Shown piece by piece: positions 24,701-33,185 of a stretch of DNA of 64,000 nucleotides. The notes beneath the pieces were generated by a model. It was not told the DNA's origin. It did no database searches and worked only from the letters and a program-made list of their open reading frames with translations. The number at the start of each line of letters is the position of its first letter. Position 1 is the stretch's first letter. Made by a program: the position numbers and the translations under genes. The DNA is from Lepisosteus oculatus (Eukaryota > Chordata > Actinopteri > Semionotiformes > Lepisosteidae): contig NC_090703.1 in the NCBI RefSeq assembly GCF_040954835.1, positions 12,891,001 to 12,955,000 of the forward strand, written 5' to 3'.

Positions 24701-27451
24701 AGTATTCAAGTTCCAGGCTTCATTTCACACTCGTTAAAAGTGACAGATTTACATCCACTGTAGATTCTTCTAACTAGAAGCTGTAACTCTTTTCATTAGG
24801 TCACCATGGTTGTGTTCCCTTGCAGGTAAAGAAAACAGCTTGGGTTAAGTCTAGCACACACTCTGAATCCCAGCCTCCTGCCATAGCATCATTCAAAAGA
24901 CTGAAGCAGACAGGAAAGGTTCAACAGGCATTAACATCAGTTTCATGTTATTCGTGGACCCCCAGCTCTTACTGTGGCTAGTTTGTTGCCTTTTCCTCCC
25001 CGCAGTGGCACTTTTAAACGTGAAGGCTGCAAAACCAGAAAGCAATTTTTAACGAGATGTCATTTTCTGAAAAAACACAAGGCAAAACAAAAAAGTTACT
25101 ACGTCTTATTCTCGGCTTTTTCTCCTACGTCTGCTTTGGCCACAGAAGCTGCCTCCTGCGTCCCTCGGCACTACACGGGCATTTCTGCATGTATGTGGCC
25201 TTAGCTAGGTGCACTCCGAGCAACACAGGCAGCGGTGACAGGAGACTCTTCATTCAATTCCGAAAGGGAAGAGTTTCTTCAGTCCGGTTCGTGTAACAAA
25301 CTGTCATTTTCTTCTTCAACATGCATTAACGTCAGTTTCATGTTCTTTTTTCATTCAACTGTCATTTTCTTCTTCAACAGGCATTAACATCAGTTTCATA
25401 TTCCTTTTTCGCTATGCAGAAAAAGCGTAGGGAGTTTTACGTCTGACGTTGAAAACGGAGGATTTTGTTTGGCTTAGTTTTACAGTGGGAGCTGAATGAT
25501 TACGCAATTCTGAACATATTCAACTCAGTAGCTGATGTATAAAGTTACCGCTTGGCACGATGCCTCTAGGTACAGATCCTCAATGTTCATATCGCTGCTA
25601 GCAGAAAAGGCAACTCTTATCCTCACACACAGCATATGAGATCTGCATTCAAAACCATAAAACACCATCAAGATCCTTCCTCCTCATCAATAAATGTGTA
25701 CATGAACTGTCCCCTTACCAAACATTTATTCAAATACTGTTGTATATGAAACCACTAGGTCTCCTTTCAGCTTTTGGATCACTTTATTCTAAAATAAAGA
25801 TGTGATTTATAGATTTCCCCTGTGTGTTGCCTTCCTATTTCACTCTCTTTAAGATACCGTAATCTCTATTAATAATAACCTATCTGCAGAGATAAAATGA
25901 GGGACAAAATGTTCATATATACTGTATATATGAACAAGATCCCATGAAAAGCAATGGATGGTTAACACTAGAGACTGCAAGTACAAAAAGTCAACACTGC
26001 AGTCAATACTGCAGCCACACAAATCTTCATTCCTTAACTTTAAAGTCAGGGGTGGACAGCTAAGAACAAAAGCAGATTTGGTCAGTTAAAAATAATCAGT
26101 TAGTGAAAGAGAAATTAGAGAATGCTGGGTTAGGTCCGTTACAGAAAAATCAGTTGTGTATCATAGTTTTGCACATCAATAAAAGTTTAGTTAAATGAAT
26201 AAAAAGATCCATGTCCGGCAACTTCGAACATACACCTTAAAAGGCAAAGGTGTTTTGGAAAATATTAAAAACTAGAATTTAAGAAGTGCTTTTAAGACTT
26301 CCGCTGATCACTGTGTAGGGAATGGGATAAGAGGTTTGGACAGAGAAAACTTTCTCAAAGCAGATTCAAACAAAAGTCAATGCTCATCTCAAATGCTTTT
26401 TAAGGTCAAAAGGAGGTCACTTCCCTCATACTGCCATTACGCTGAGACTGGTGCAAATGCGTTTTCGTGTTTTGTCGTCGATAAAAAAAATCTAAAGTAA
26501 GAAATTGTTTATAGAGTTCAGGTGTTCCCGCACAGCGTTGGTGAATCACTTTTAATGCGCACGCGTTTAAAAAAAAAAACAGCTGCCCTAAAACTTCAAA
26601 CAAGTCAGACTGATCCATCCACAGAAGTCACAAGTTTGAAGGCAGCACAACAGGGCAGCAGATTACCTATAAACATGAAAGTATTTTACTAATGACAGAC
26701 GAATGGCGGCACCCCGGCTGATCCGAACCGGTCCCTGGGCTGCCGATTAACTCAGTATGCCTGCGAACCCACATGACCGTCCATGAGGAGTCCCCCAGTC
26801 AGAAGCCGTTTCTGCTTCACGACAATCAAGGTGTTATTCCCGGACCCCCTTCAACGGACACTTGACGTGCATTATAACTGCACTTGATCCTTGTACGGCT
26901 ACGTTCAGTCCCCGAACCCCCGCAGCGGTCGGGCGTGATGTGAACACGACGCTGTACAGCACCTCGGGAGAGGTGAGGGTCCGACCCAGAGCCCCAGCCC
27001 CGCGCGCCGCCGCTGCGTGAGTAGGGAAAAGGCGAGACTTCCTGCGCACGTTAACAGCACGTCAAGAGAGAGAGGAGAAGAGCCGTTTCTAAGCAGGTAA
27101 CGTGCTGTTACTCTCATCACTGAAGGCCAGATATAGCCCCCGGTTTGAATTAAAAATATGCGGTCAACGGGAAATGATTAATATTGTAACTACGGGTGTA
27201 TTAAGGCACGCCAAGATGCTAGAAATAAGAGGCTTTCCACATCCACACCTATTGCCAATCTCAAAACAGCCCCCCCAAACGCGTTGACTTTAGTATTATT
27301 ACACATTACACCCCCTATGGCTCCCATTTCTTACCTTTCGCAGAGCTAGCACGAAGAGGCCTCTCCATTTGTGGCTGTTCTCTTCACTGGAAAAGTCGTA
27401 TATTTGCTGCGGCTGCATGGCTGCGGACGATGCGGCTCCTCGCGTTGCCAT
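772..27451 (-). CDS. sos2: SOS2, 5' part (coding exons 1-4), Ras guanine-nucleotide exchange factor
   Basis: Son-of-sevenless exchange factor, which loads Ras with GTP at the membrane after receptor signalling through GRB2. Coding exons on the minus strand are 27418-27335 (or from 27451), 2426-2301, 1257-1126 and 936-772. All introns are GT-AG and phase 0, so the exons join without frame change. They encode about 169 residues, the conserved N-terminus and most of the histone-fold domain. Visible motifs are [10 protein letters not shown] near the start, [34 protein letters not shown], and [16 protein letters not shown] ending at [21 protein letters not shown] reads as SOS2 rather than SOS1, and the L2HGDH neighbour supports this. 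The rest of the gene (DH, PH, REM, CDC25 domains) lies beyond position 1. Two in-frame ATGs are possible: 27418 matches the usual SOS start, while 27451 adds 11 residues in a slightly better Kozak context. Confidence 0.96.
2574..2668 (+). repeat. Interspersed repeat 'R' fragment
   Basis: This is a short copy of an unnamed interspersed family. It shares the block about 'acaaacaagagaagaccaat', then 'agtagctgattgagctgaggatct', with the longer copies at 33457-33665 and 57712-57930. The family resembles a repeat common in basal ray-finned fish, but I cannot name it from sequence alone. Confidence 0.6.
3110..3480. other. GC/CpG-rich island inside SOS2 intron 1
   Basis: This stretch is clearly richer in G+C and CpG than its surroundings and includes a short (CTG)n run near 3237-3252. 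It supports overlapping open frames on both strands, the longest 146 codons, but none shows a recognisable domain. It could be an alternative promoter, an enhancer or a chance GC-rich stretch. Confidence 0.35.
8720..8998 (+). mobile_element. tRNA-headed SINE with (ATT)n tail
   Basis: The head has an A-box-like stretch near 8733 and a B-box-like GGGCTCGAACCC at 8795-8806, typical of a tRNA-derived pol III promoter. The 3' part, 'acctgtaaagcgctttg' through 'gcgctatataagtgtaagca' and then (ATT)n, is shared almost exactly with the 5S-headed elements at 40095-40473 and 58845-59412. The shared tail was probably taken from a partner LINE. Confidence 0.8.
10366..10600 (+). mobile_element. Diverged 5S-rRNA-derived SINE
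   Basis: The segment 'ctgggcctggtcagtact' followed by 'ggatgggagaccagtg' matches the internal control region of 5S rRNA. It is followed by a body like that of the longer 5S SINEs ('ccagtaggtggtgctcttcc', then 'aaactgagatcccgactac'). It is an old, decayed copy. Confidence 0.65.
12930..13235 (+). mobile_element. tRNA-derived SINE with common fish core
   Basis: A B-box-like 'gggttcaattccgg' precedes the block 'gtgtggagtttgtatgttct' and 'gtttcctcccacag', seen in many fish genomes, followed by a (TG)n stretch and a 'gatggactgg' 3' part. Related copies lie on the minus strand at 51045-51352, 52497-52860 and 61372-61575. Confidence 0.8.
13846..13915 (-). mobile_element. Non-LTR LINE 3' end fragment
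   Basis: Read on the minus strand it gives 'gcactgcaatttccctcatg', 'ggatcaataaagtgtctatc' and a short TATC-type tail. This is the same 3' end as the copy at 42700-42992. It is a 5'-truncated retrotransposon with no coding part left. Confidence 0.7.
14747..14850 (+). mobile_element. 5S-rRNA-like fragment (SINE head)
   Basis: 'tgacactaagcaaggctgg' and 'ggtactgggatgggagaccc' align to the central part of 5S rRNA. The ends have decayed and no 5S-type terminal stem is present, so this is a SINE head, not a working 5S gene. Confidence 0.65.
15742..15945 (-). repeat. Inverted repeat copy 1 of a foldback-like structure
   Basis: On the minus strand this reads 'gtaacagagcgcttcagctc', 'ggggtcactggag', 'cgtgatcaccgg', 'gaaacgaaagcagcacaaac', 'cactaacgaatgag' and 'cgtttgtgctgtctgt'. 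The same order appears on the plus strand at 18406-18540, and its second half at 17868-18016. It contains a perfect 14-bp palindrome, TGATCACGTGATCA, at 15875-15888 with a CACGTG core. It is the left arm of an inverted pair about 2.5 kb apart. Confidence 0.75.
16180..16870 (+). repeat. Degenerate to regular 62-63-bp CpG-rich tandem array
   Basis: The best-kept part, about 16400-16770, has roughly six units, with 'ggtatgtcat'-type starts near 16431, 16493, 16557, 16620, 16684 and 16745. Each unit holds two dyads: CATATCGCGATATG and TGTCGCGACA. Their TCGCGA cores (or clear variants) sit at 16505, 16526, 16568, 16589, 16631, 16653, 16695, 16716 and 16757, alternating about 21 and 42 bp. Degraded half-units extend left to about 16180. 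Because the period is close to a multiple of three, several frames stay open, but no credible protein is encoded. It is not a CRISPR array: units abut with no unique spacers. Confidence 0.9.
17020..17100 (+). promoter_or_regulatory. Three CCAAT boxes at 31-32-bp spacing
   Basis: CCAAT occurs at 17027-17031, 17058-17062 and 17090-17094, all on the plus strand, in a local GC-rich patch. Regular spacing of about 31-32 bp is typical of NF-Y-driven promoters, notably cell-cycle genes. No coding sequence follows that I recognise, so promoter function is inferred. Confidence 0.45.
17868..18016 (+). repeat. Partial copy 2 of the foldback repeat
   Basis: This carries 'aaggcgctatatctcggaaa', 'cgaaagcagcacaaaa', 'cagcactaacg', 'caccgtttgtgctgtttga' and 'gggcaacttcatgg', matching the minus-strand reading of copy 1. 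It lacks the 'ggggtcactggag' and CACGTG part. It keeps the outer end that copy 3 has lost or had interrupted. Confidence 0.7.
18406..18540 (+). repeat. Inverted repeat copy 3 (right arm), next to the Tc1 insertion
   Basis: It matches the inverse of copy 1 from 'gtaacagacgcttgagctc' through 'ggtcacgtgatcaccgg' to 'cactaacgaatgagacc'. The match weakens just before the Tc1 left end (18558). After the Tc1 right end, 'tgctgtttga' recalls the outer end of copy 2. The Tc1 element therefore probably landed in this arm and is younger than it. Confidence 0.7.
18558..20188 (+). mobile_element. Complete Tc1-type DNA transposon, 1631 bp
   Basis: Terminal inverted repeats of about 213 bp (18558-18770 and 19975-20188) begin CAGTGCCTTGCGAAAGTATT and differ from each other at only a handful of positions. 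The element is bounded by TA on both sides (18556-18557 and 20189-20190), the expected Tc1/mariner target-site duplication. It encloses one uninterrupted transposase gene. All parts needed for mobility appear present, so the copy is young and possibly functional. Its orientation is opposite to SOS2. Confidence 0.97.
18949..19968 (+). CDS. Tc1-type transposase, intact, 339 aa
   Basis: This is a DDE-family recombinase that cuts and pastes the surrounding element. The N-terminal paired-like helix-turn-helix region spans roughly residues 1-110, with the AT-hook-like GRPSK at 58-62. The catalytic domain shows SDETK (D152), QQDNDPKHT (D243) and [11 protein letters not shown] (E278), which is the DD34E spacing of Tc1. 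GGGSIMVW at 187-194 is the usual family motif. The length of 339 aa is normal for Tc1 and there is no stop or frameshift. The ATG at 18949 gives a standard-length N-terminus. Confidence 0.97.
   Translation: MKTKDHTRQVRNTVVEKFKAGFGYKKISQASNIPRSTVQAIILKWKEYQTTANLPRPGRPSKLSAQTRRRLIRDAAKRPMITLDELQRTTAEVGESVHRTTISLTLHKSGLYGRVARRKPFLNDIHKKSRLKFATSHLGDTPNMWKKVLWSDETKIELFGHNAKRYVWRKSNTAHHPQHTIPTVKHGGGSIMVWACFSSAGTGKMVKIEGKMDAAKYRTILDENLLESAKDLKLGRRFIFQQDNDPKHTAKSTKEWFTNKRIQVFEWPSQSPDLNPIENLWKELKTAVHKPSPSNLTELELFCKEEWARISVSRCAKLIETYPKRLAAVIAAKGGSTKY
20330..20620 (+). mobile_element. Decayed 5S-type SINE body
   Basis: The blocks 'ggtgggccagtaggtaacac' and 'tcttccacttgga' match the body of the element at 10366-10600. 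The 5S head is nearly unrecognisable. This is an old copy. Confidence 0.45.
22860..23400 (+). pseudogene. Tc1-like transposase relic
   Basis: Broken reading frames keep family signatures in the right order: GGPSVMVW at about 22942, a DNT.PHAAHVT segment (like DNARPHAARVT) near 23130-23165, and [12 protein letters not shown] near 23233-23268. Frameshifts and stops separate them. It is a dead copy of a different Tc1-like family from the intact element at 18558-20188. Confidence 0.75.
24956..25311. repeat. Duplicated segment, intron copy (unit 1)
   Basis: This segment is nearly identical to 27750-28106, from 'ggacccccagctcttactgt' to 'gtaacaaactgtcatttt', with a few substitutions and small indels. 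Short direct repeats related to 'caacaggcattaacatcagt' flank this copy at about 24923 and 25318, but do not flank the other copy. Confidence 0.95.
25300..25415. repeat. Short direct repeat, about 60-bp period
   Basis: Two tandem units each contain 'aactgtcattttcttcttca' followed by a 'gcattaac.tcagtttcat' block. A partial third block lies before the duplicated segment at about 24919-24950. The repeat overlaps the end of the 356-bp duplication. Confidence 0.75.
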
Positions 27452-28450
27452 GGCCGGGGCTGGACTGCCCGCATCGGCCCCGGCTGCTCCTTCAGTGGGT
27501 GGGTCGGACAGTCCCAGCAAAGGCAAAAAAAAAAAAAAAGATCTAGAAAACTGAAGCACAGCACACTCTGGGGACAAAAATGAAGTTGCTTGAAATAAAC
27601 TTGTTTGCAAAAAAAAGAAATCCCAAGATGTAGCCAATAGCGGGGATCCGTGAACGGACGAAATGAGAACGGAATTCAAAGCTTTTAATATCTTTTACAT
27701 ATATAAAATAGCTTTATTCTCTGTTGTACCCTACGGGTAGCTAGTGAAAGGACCCCCAGCTCTTACTGTGGCTAGTTTGTTGCCTTTTCCTCCCCGCAGT
27801 GGCACTTTTAAACGTGAAGGCTGCAAAACCAGAAAGCAATTTTTAACGAGATGCCATTTTCTGAAAAAAAAACAAGGCAAAAAAAAAAGTTACTACATCT
27901 TATTCTCGGCTTTTGCTCCTACGTCTGCTTTGGCCACAGAAGCCTCTTCCTGCGTCCCTCGGCACTACACGGGCATTTCTGCATGTATGTGGCCTTAGCT
28001 AGGTGCACTCCGAGCAACACAGACAGCGGTGACAGGAGACTCTTCATTCAATTCCGAAAGGGAAGAGTTTCTTCAGTCCGGTTCGTGTAACAAACTGTCA
28101 TTTTTCTCCGCCTCGGCCGACCGTGCACCCCAAAAACAAACTCCCGCACGCAGCGTGTTTCATTTCCCGCTGTCCCCCGTGCCCCCACCGCCGCCGCCAG
28201 AGCAAGGCTGCGCTGTAATCGGTGTTGTTGTTGTTGTTGTTAGTCCCCGACTCCGGAGGCACAGCTTCCCGTCTGTGAGTGCGGATCCATGTCTGGAAAA
28301 TCTCGGGCGCTCACTAGCGTTCCCAGCGTCGCCGCTTCACACTTTCCTCGCCTGCGTCAGGGGGAGGGGGGGGCGAGAGAGGGAGGGACCGCCGGAGAGG
28401 TCGAGAGGAATTAGCCAGCTCCCCGAGAGTTTCCCCTCTTCGTTTAATAA
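27452..28450 (-). promoter_or_regulatory. SOS2 promoter and 5'UTR region (CpG-rich)
   Basis: The sequence upstream of SOS2 exon 1 is locally G+C- and CpG-rich, mainly 27420-27500 and 28100-28450, with no clear TATA box, as expected for a broadly expressed signalling gene. It includes a (GTT)n run near 28222-28242. The duplicated 356-bp segment lies within it at 27750-28106. The start site cannot be fixed from sequence. Confidence 0.55.
27750..28106. repeat. Duplicated segment, promoter copy (unit 2)
   Basis: This is the partner of 24956-25311, in the same orientation about 2.8 kb apart, with SOS2 exon 1 between the copies. It lies in the presumed SOS2 promoter. If transcription starts upstream of it, the unit would be in the 5'UTR or a 5' exon. 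Confidence 0.95.
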
Positions 28451-29479
28451 ATGACAATAGAATAGTCAGCGCCTATTTGTTAAAATTAAAATGGCGCCAG
28501 TATCTTATATTTAAAGGAGATTTGTTGGAGGTGAATATAGAACAGGCTTTACTATACCAGAAGTCGCCACCTGATACCCGACACTGAAAAACATGTTGTT
28601 GATGTAGATGTGAGTCAACTAACCGTAACCGTAATCATTCTCCTAAGAAGGGAGCCTCTTTTCCCCCACCGAACACCTTCCCAAAATTAGGCAAACGATG
28701 TCATGACGAATCAAAATAAAAAGGGAAGAATAACCAGCTATTTTCATTTCTCACACCCACACATAAACGAAGACGCAGATGGGAAAGTAGTGTATTAATA
28801 AAAAATCTTGTTGGGTATTACTGATGGCATGCTCAAATATCTTGAAAAGGGTTTTATTATCCTGCCAGTGTTTTGTATGTAAGATGTGAAAATTGTTAGT
28901 GCCATATCAAGTAATATAATTACCAAGTATTGAAAGGAGATTTGCTAGTTAGTAGTGTACTCTTTGCTACTAAAAGATTGCAAGTTATAAGTATATTAGG
29001 TATAACACTGCCACCACGTGGACAGAATGTGTCTCGCCTCAAACACTTGCTGACGTTTTCCATATTCCCATATTAATAATTTGTGTGGGCGTCCTATAAA
29101 AGTATAGCATTTATACAATAAAATCTAAACCTATATAGCACCTATCTTATATTACACTAAAACCTTGGTAACCACAGCACCCAAATGCCCCACTTTTCCA
29201 AAACACACTTTTAGCAAAAGAAACGTGCCAGGAGAAAAATCAAAATATTATTCTTGAAAAGAGTGTGGTTGCTGTTCTACTTTTAGAATGCTGAAATCAG
29301 AGAGCTTTTAGATATGCTGCACCATTGTTCAGAAGAATGTGGTTTTATGGAGTAACTTGTAGAGACCATGAAAAAAATAATCTCCAAATGCAAGAGTTAA
29401 GTGTCAGCCAAACACCTGTTGATGACTTTATCATTCTGGAATTAGCTCAAGAGAAAAAAAAAAGATGTCCACAACAAGT

Positions 29480-29900
29480 CTTCTACATTGTTTTTTACAT
29501 TAATGCCCTTGTAACCCTAGCATTGTGTGGTCTTGCATTGTCGTACAAGAAAATCAAGACTCTGACATCTGCAGTAAGGAACAATAAACCCATCTGCTCA
29601 AGGCCCTTGTCACTGTACTGCTGAGCAGTAAGGTTCTCCTCAGTGTGCACCGAAGGCTGATCATGCTCAAGGAGGTAACTCCCCACATCACACCTCCTCA
29701 GCCATATCTGTTGGAATGAGCAACAACAGCCAGTATCATGTTCACTACAACCTTTCAATATACAGACCTGTCAAGGCCAAAATGATAGAGATCAGTGAAT
29801 AATATACTCCACCACCCTCTCTGCCACCATTTCTGAGATTCTTCATCCAGATCACCTCTTAGCTGTCAATGTTACCCCTCAACAGCAACCTTACTCTCAT
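29480..29900 (-). pseudogene. Tc1-like transposase relic
   Basis: Read on the minus strand, a frame contains NLTAQQYSDK and, after about 25 residues, YDNARPHNARVTRAL. These are the block before and around the second catalytic aspartate of Tc1-type transposases. The C-terminal DE region is not recognisable, so the copy is truncated and dead. Confidence 0.65.
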
Positions 29901-31664
29901 GGCCATGAGGTGTTGGTGGTCTGCTCACGTACGGGTAATTTACAGCATACCTGAAATTTCTTGTGTTGGTGCCACTGGACACAGAATGGTCACCTTCTGC
30001 CTTTCAGGATGTGGCCTGTCCCCCAACAAGCCAGCTTCTTAGTTACTTTGGACTAGTTTGTCCTTTGCTGAAGCAGAACATCTCATTCTGCAACTTTTGC
30101 AGAATGAGATGCAGAATTCTCTCCCAGTCTGCATTCATGTTGGCATGACAGCAATTAAGCAGTCTTTATCTTTTACTGTCCTTGCTATGATTAAATTGTG
30201 TAATGTTGAATGGCTACTTATGATTCTTTATCATTGAAAAATGTTTTGGTAATTTTAAATCATCTGACCAAATGTGGGATGTAATGTTTATAAGATCATA
30301 TGACTTTCAATAAATTGAACAATAAAACTGTTTTATATTTAAAAGATAAACAACTCTGTCTAACTCAATGACTTTCTAATGTAAGACTTGGACTGCAGCA
30401 TTGCCATTGTGCATCAATATGTAAAGAAATGTGCCCTATATTTTAAAAAAAAATGAATATGAATAAATTCTAAAAGGGAATCCAAATAATGAAAATCAGT
30501 TTCCAAGTTCTACAAGGGTGTTAGATACAGTTAAATACAAGATACAATTCCCCTAAACACAATGCACTTATTCAGTGTTTTCATTCAAAATTAGGTGTTT
30601 CCCCCCCCCCCCCCGCGTTTCTTAGAAAAATCTCCAGAATATACAGTATTTTAAGGGGGACTTCAGAATCCAGACATAAACATGGATCAAAAAGCGTTTA
30701 AAAATCCCAGTTTTCTAATCAGCTCCTGGAGTGCATTATTAAGATGACCATCTTTGCAAACCTTTGCACAGCTGATGACTAACAGTGTGCTCCAATTACT
30801 GAGGATGTGCATTTTATCCTTCAAAAAGAGAAGAAAGAAGTTCATTTCTAGGAGATGAAGCTATACAACCACACTTGCTTCTACTTTTCAGTAAAAGAAT
30901 AATAATTTAATGACCTTCAGCTAATGCTATAACATCACAAGAATTCTTAAAGTGTCCAGACATGAAAAAATACTGTACTTTCACAATCCTTAAAAAGTAA
31001 TTACTGTATATCTATACATTCTTTATCACAAACAAAACATGTAATGATAGTTCTTAGTTAGAATTGAGGCTCTCGGGGATATTTTCAAAGTTGGTATAAT
31101 AAACTGAAATTAGTACATATATTTGAAATGATAAAAATCACAACTGCATCTCAGTAGATCTACTGTAAACATTGCAGATCAGATAATAAAAAAAAAACAT
31201 CTCTAGAGTAGAACAAAGATTTGAAACTACTGGTACATGGTCTTGTGGTAAGAAGATCAGCATAACTCAACATCTACTGAGGATGAACAGATTAAATAAC
31301 ACCCAACAGTGATCGGATGGCATGTATAAAATAAATTCGCCCAATTAATAAATGTGCCAGACAAGATTAGAATCTACAGCCTCTTTTTCTTGAGCAATTA
31401 TGAGTCTATAGTAGCCCCTGGACAGCTTCTGTAAGCCTACAGTGGTCTTGAGACCCCAGACTGCGAACCCCAGAGTTAAACAAAAGGAAGGCAGTGCACC
31501 TTTGGGGGGGGTGGGGGGAGGAGGGGAGCTCACCAAGGTTCTCACCACATCTTGTGCGAATTCTCACCAGATCCCGTGGGAATAGAACGCCAAACCTTTT
31601 CTCTAAAGCCCAGGGCTTCACTTTGATTAGGACGTGGGTATATTGTAAAGTCTTATGTTCAGGA

Positions 31665-31890
31665 GGTCCTGAGTGGCTCAGCTGGTAAAGGCACAATGTC
31701 AAGAACAGGTCGATCTCTATGATCCAAGCTTCAGGCTGGGATGTTGATGCAATATTTCAAGTTTCAAGCATTGCAGGTTTGAGCATCAGTCACGTCGCCA
31801 GGCAGCAGTGACGTGGACTCCCCACGTGGAGGAGCTCAGGCAACTGAAAGGCTGACATTAGTCGGTCAGGATTCTCTCTAAAAAAAACAT
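31665..31890 (+). mobile_element. tRNA-like SINE
   Basis: The head 'gagtggctcagctggtaaag' is a good tRNA A-box match, and 'gatccaagc' about 50 bp on resembles a B-box. The later part matches no other repeat in this window. Confidence 0.6.
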
Positions 31891-33185
31891 TGTAGGCTAT
31901 CCTAGATCTGTAACAAAAAGCAATTGGTGACTCTTAATTAAAACTAAACTTTAGACAGGCTAAAGGGTGCAATGCACAACTGGGGCAATATGGTAAGGTA
32001 ATGTTGTCTAAAATATATATATAATTTAAGATAACCGGTACAGACCTACAGAGAAATAATCACAAAATCATGAGTTTACAAACAAAAAATGATGTTTCCA
32101 ACATTTTCATGTAACTCTTCATTACTTCATGCTCCTATCTACTTATACGTGCTTCCTGTTAGCTGGTGCTTGAGGTAGCCGGGAGTAGGGCAAGACACAA
32201 CACGTACCAGGGTTTGGTAAGGAAGCCCAGAAAGAAAAGAATAAAAGAGCACTGAGGCACTTAACCAACTTTTCCCCTCTCACTGTCAAGTTTTTACCAA
32301 CATGTAACAAACAGGAAAGGTACTAGCTTCATTAAAACATTAACTATTAACAAGAGTAAGGAGCTACAGATTTAGTTCAGCACTTTCCTGTGCAAGATCC
32401 AAAACATCTTCAAGACTGATCCATACATTATTTTAGAGATCTTATTTTAGCAGTTGTCTGGCCTTTGCTCTTCTTTTTCTCGTAAAGGTTTGTGGGCTGT
32501 TCAAAGACTTTGCATCAACAAACTAGCTTCAAACGTTAGTTCAAGGATAACAGTGCTCCGCACTCAAGAAAGCTCAATAAATAGTAAGACATCTATGAGC
32601 TGTGAGTTGTGGCTGACTGGAAACAGTGCTACATTTACTCTGAGGTGGGATGAAACTGAACAGTCCTCTGCCCAAGGCAATGGGGCACTGAAAAAAGCAG
32701 CTTTTAAAAATGGTAAGGTGCCACTTAATGTCCTTATTTGTTTTTACAAATATTTTTTTCCTCTTATCAATAGTGATTAGGTTAAAGCAAATAAAGAATT
32801 AAAAAGGGAGGGCTTCGTATGGGTTTATACACTTTTCTGATGTTATGTAGCTATTTGTATAATAAGATTCTCATTAAGGCCGAGTCTTCAAGTGCACACT
32901 TTACTCCCCATCACTTCTGAAGCAAGTTCTCCTCATTTGTTTGAGAGGTTTCCAAGTTTCTCAGCTTCAGAAATTCTGGTTTACATGGGCACTCTGCAGA
33001 TGCTTATGTCAACGACTGCACCCACCACACACTAACTGCAGCTCTCAGTCCCAGCAGGGCCACTGGCCCCGACACTACAGCGCAGCGTAGAGACAGAGAT
33101 CCGTGCAGGCGTCTCCAAGGTAAGGGGGTTTCAGAGAGGGCTTGGGACTGAGCTGTGGGACCTGCGGGGAGGGGTGGCACCCCCT

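Larger units (their letters stand above)
2427..27334 (-). other. SOS2 intron 1, 24.9 kb, repeat-laden
   Basis: The intron runs from the GTAAGA donor after exon 1 (27334) to the ag acceptor before exon 2 (2427). It contains the SINEs, foldback-like structure, tandem array, Tc1 element and Tc1-like relic listed separately. In 3.5-8.7 kb, 20.6-22.8 kb, 23.4-24.9 kb and 25.4-26.7 kb I see ordinary AT-rich intron with no gene and no repeat I recognise. The part at 26.7-27.1 kb is CpG-rich and probably belongs to the SOS2 CpG island. Confidence 0.8.
28451..33185. other. Intergenic region between SOS2 and L2HGDH
   Basis: This is AT-rich sequence with a transposase relic at 29480-29900, a poly-C run at about 30601-30614, a G-rich stretch near 31503-31525 and a tRNA-like SINE at 31665-31890. 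The L2HGDH 3'UTR must occupy the right-hand part just below 33186. I found no canonical AATAAA for the minus strand that I would defend. I see no gene. Confidence 0.7.

Noticed and set aside
24265..24763. Overlapping frames around the poly-G run
   Set aside because: Both strands are open by composition, with a 14-base G run and no domain.
31665..31740. tRNA gene
   Set aside because: It has A- and B-box-like stretches, but no consistent acceptor, anticodon and T stems. It continues into a SINE body.
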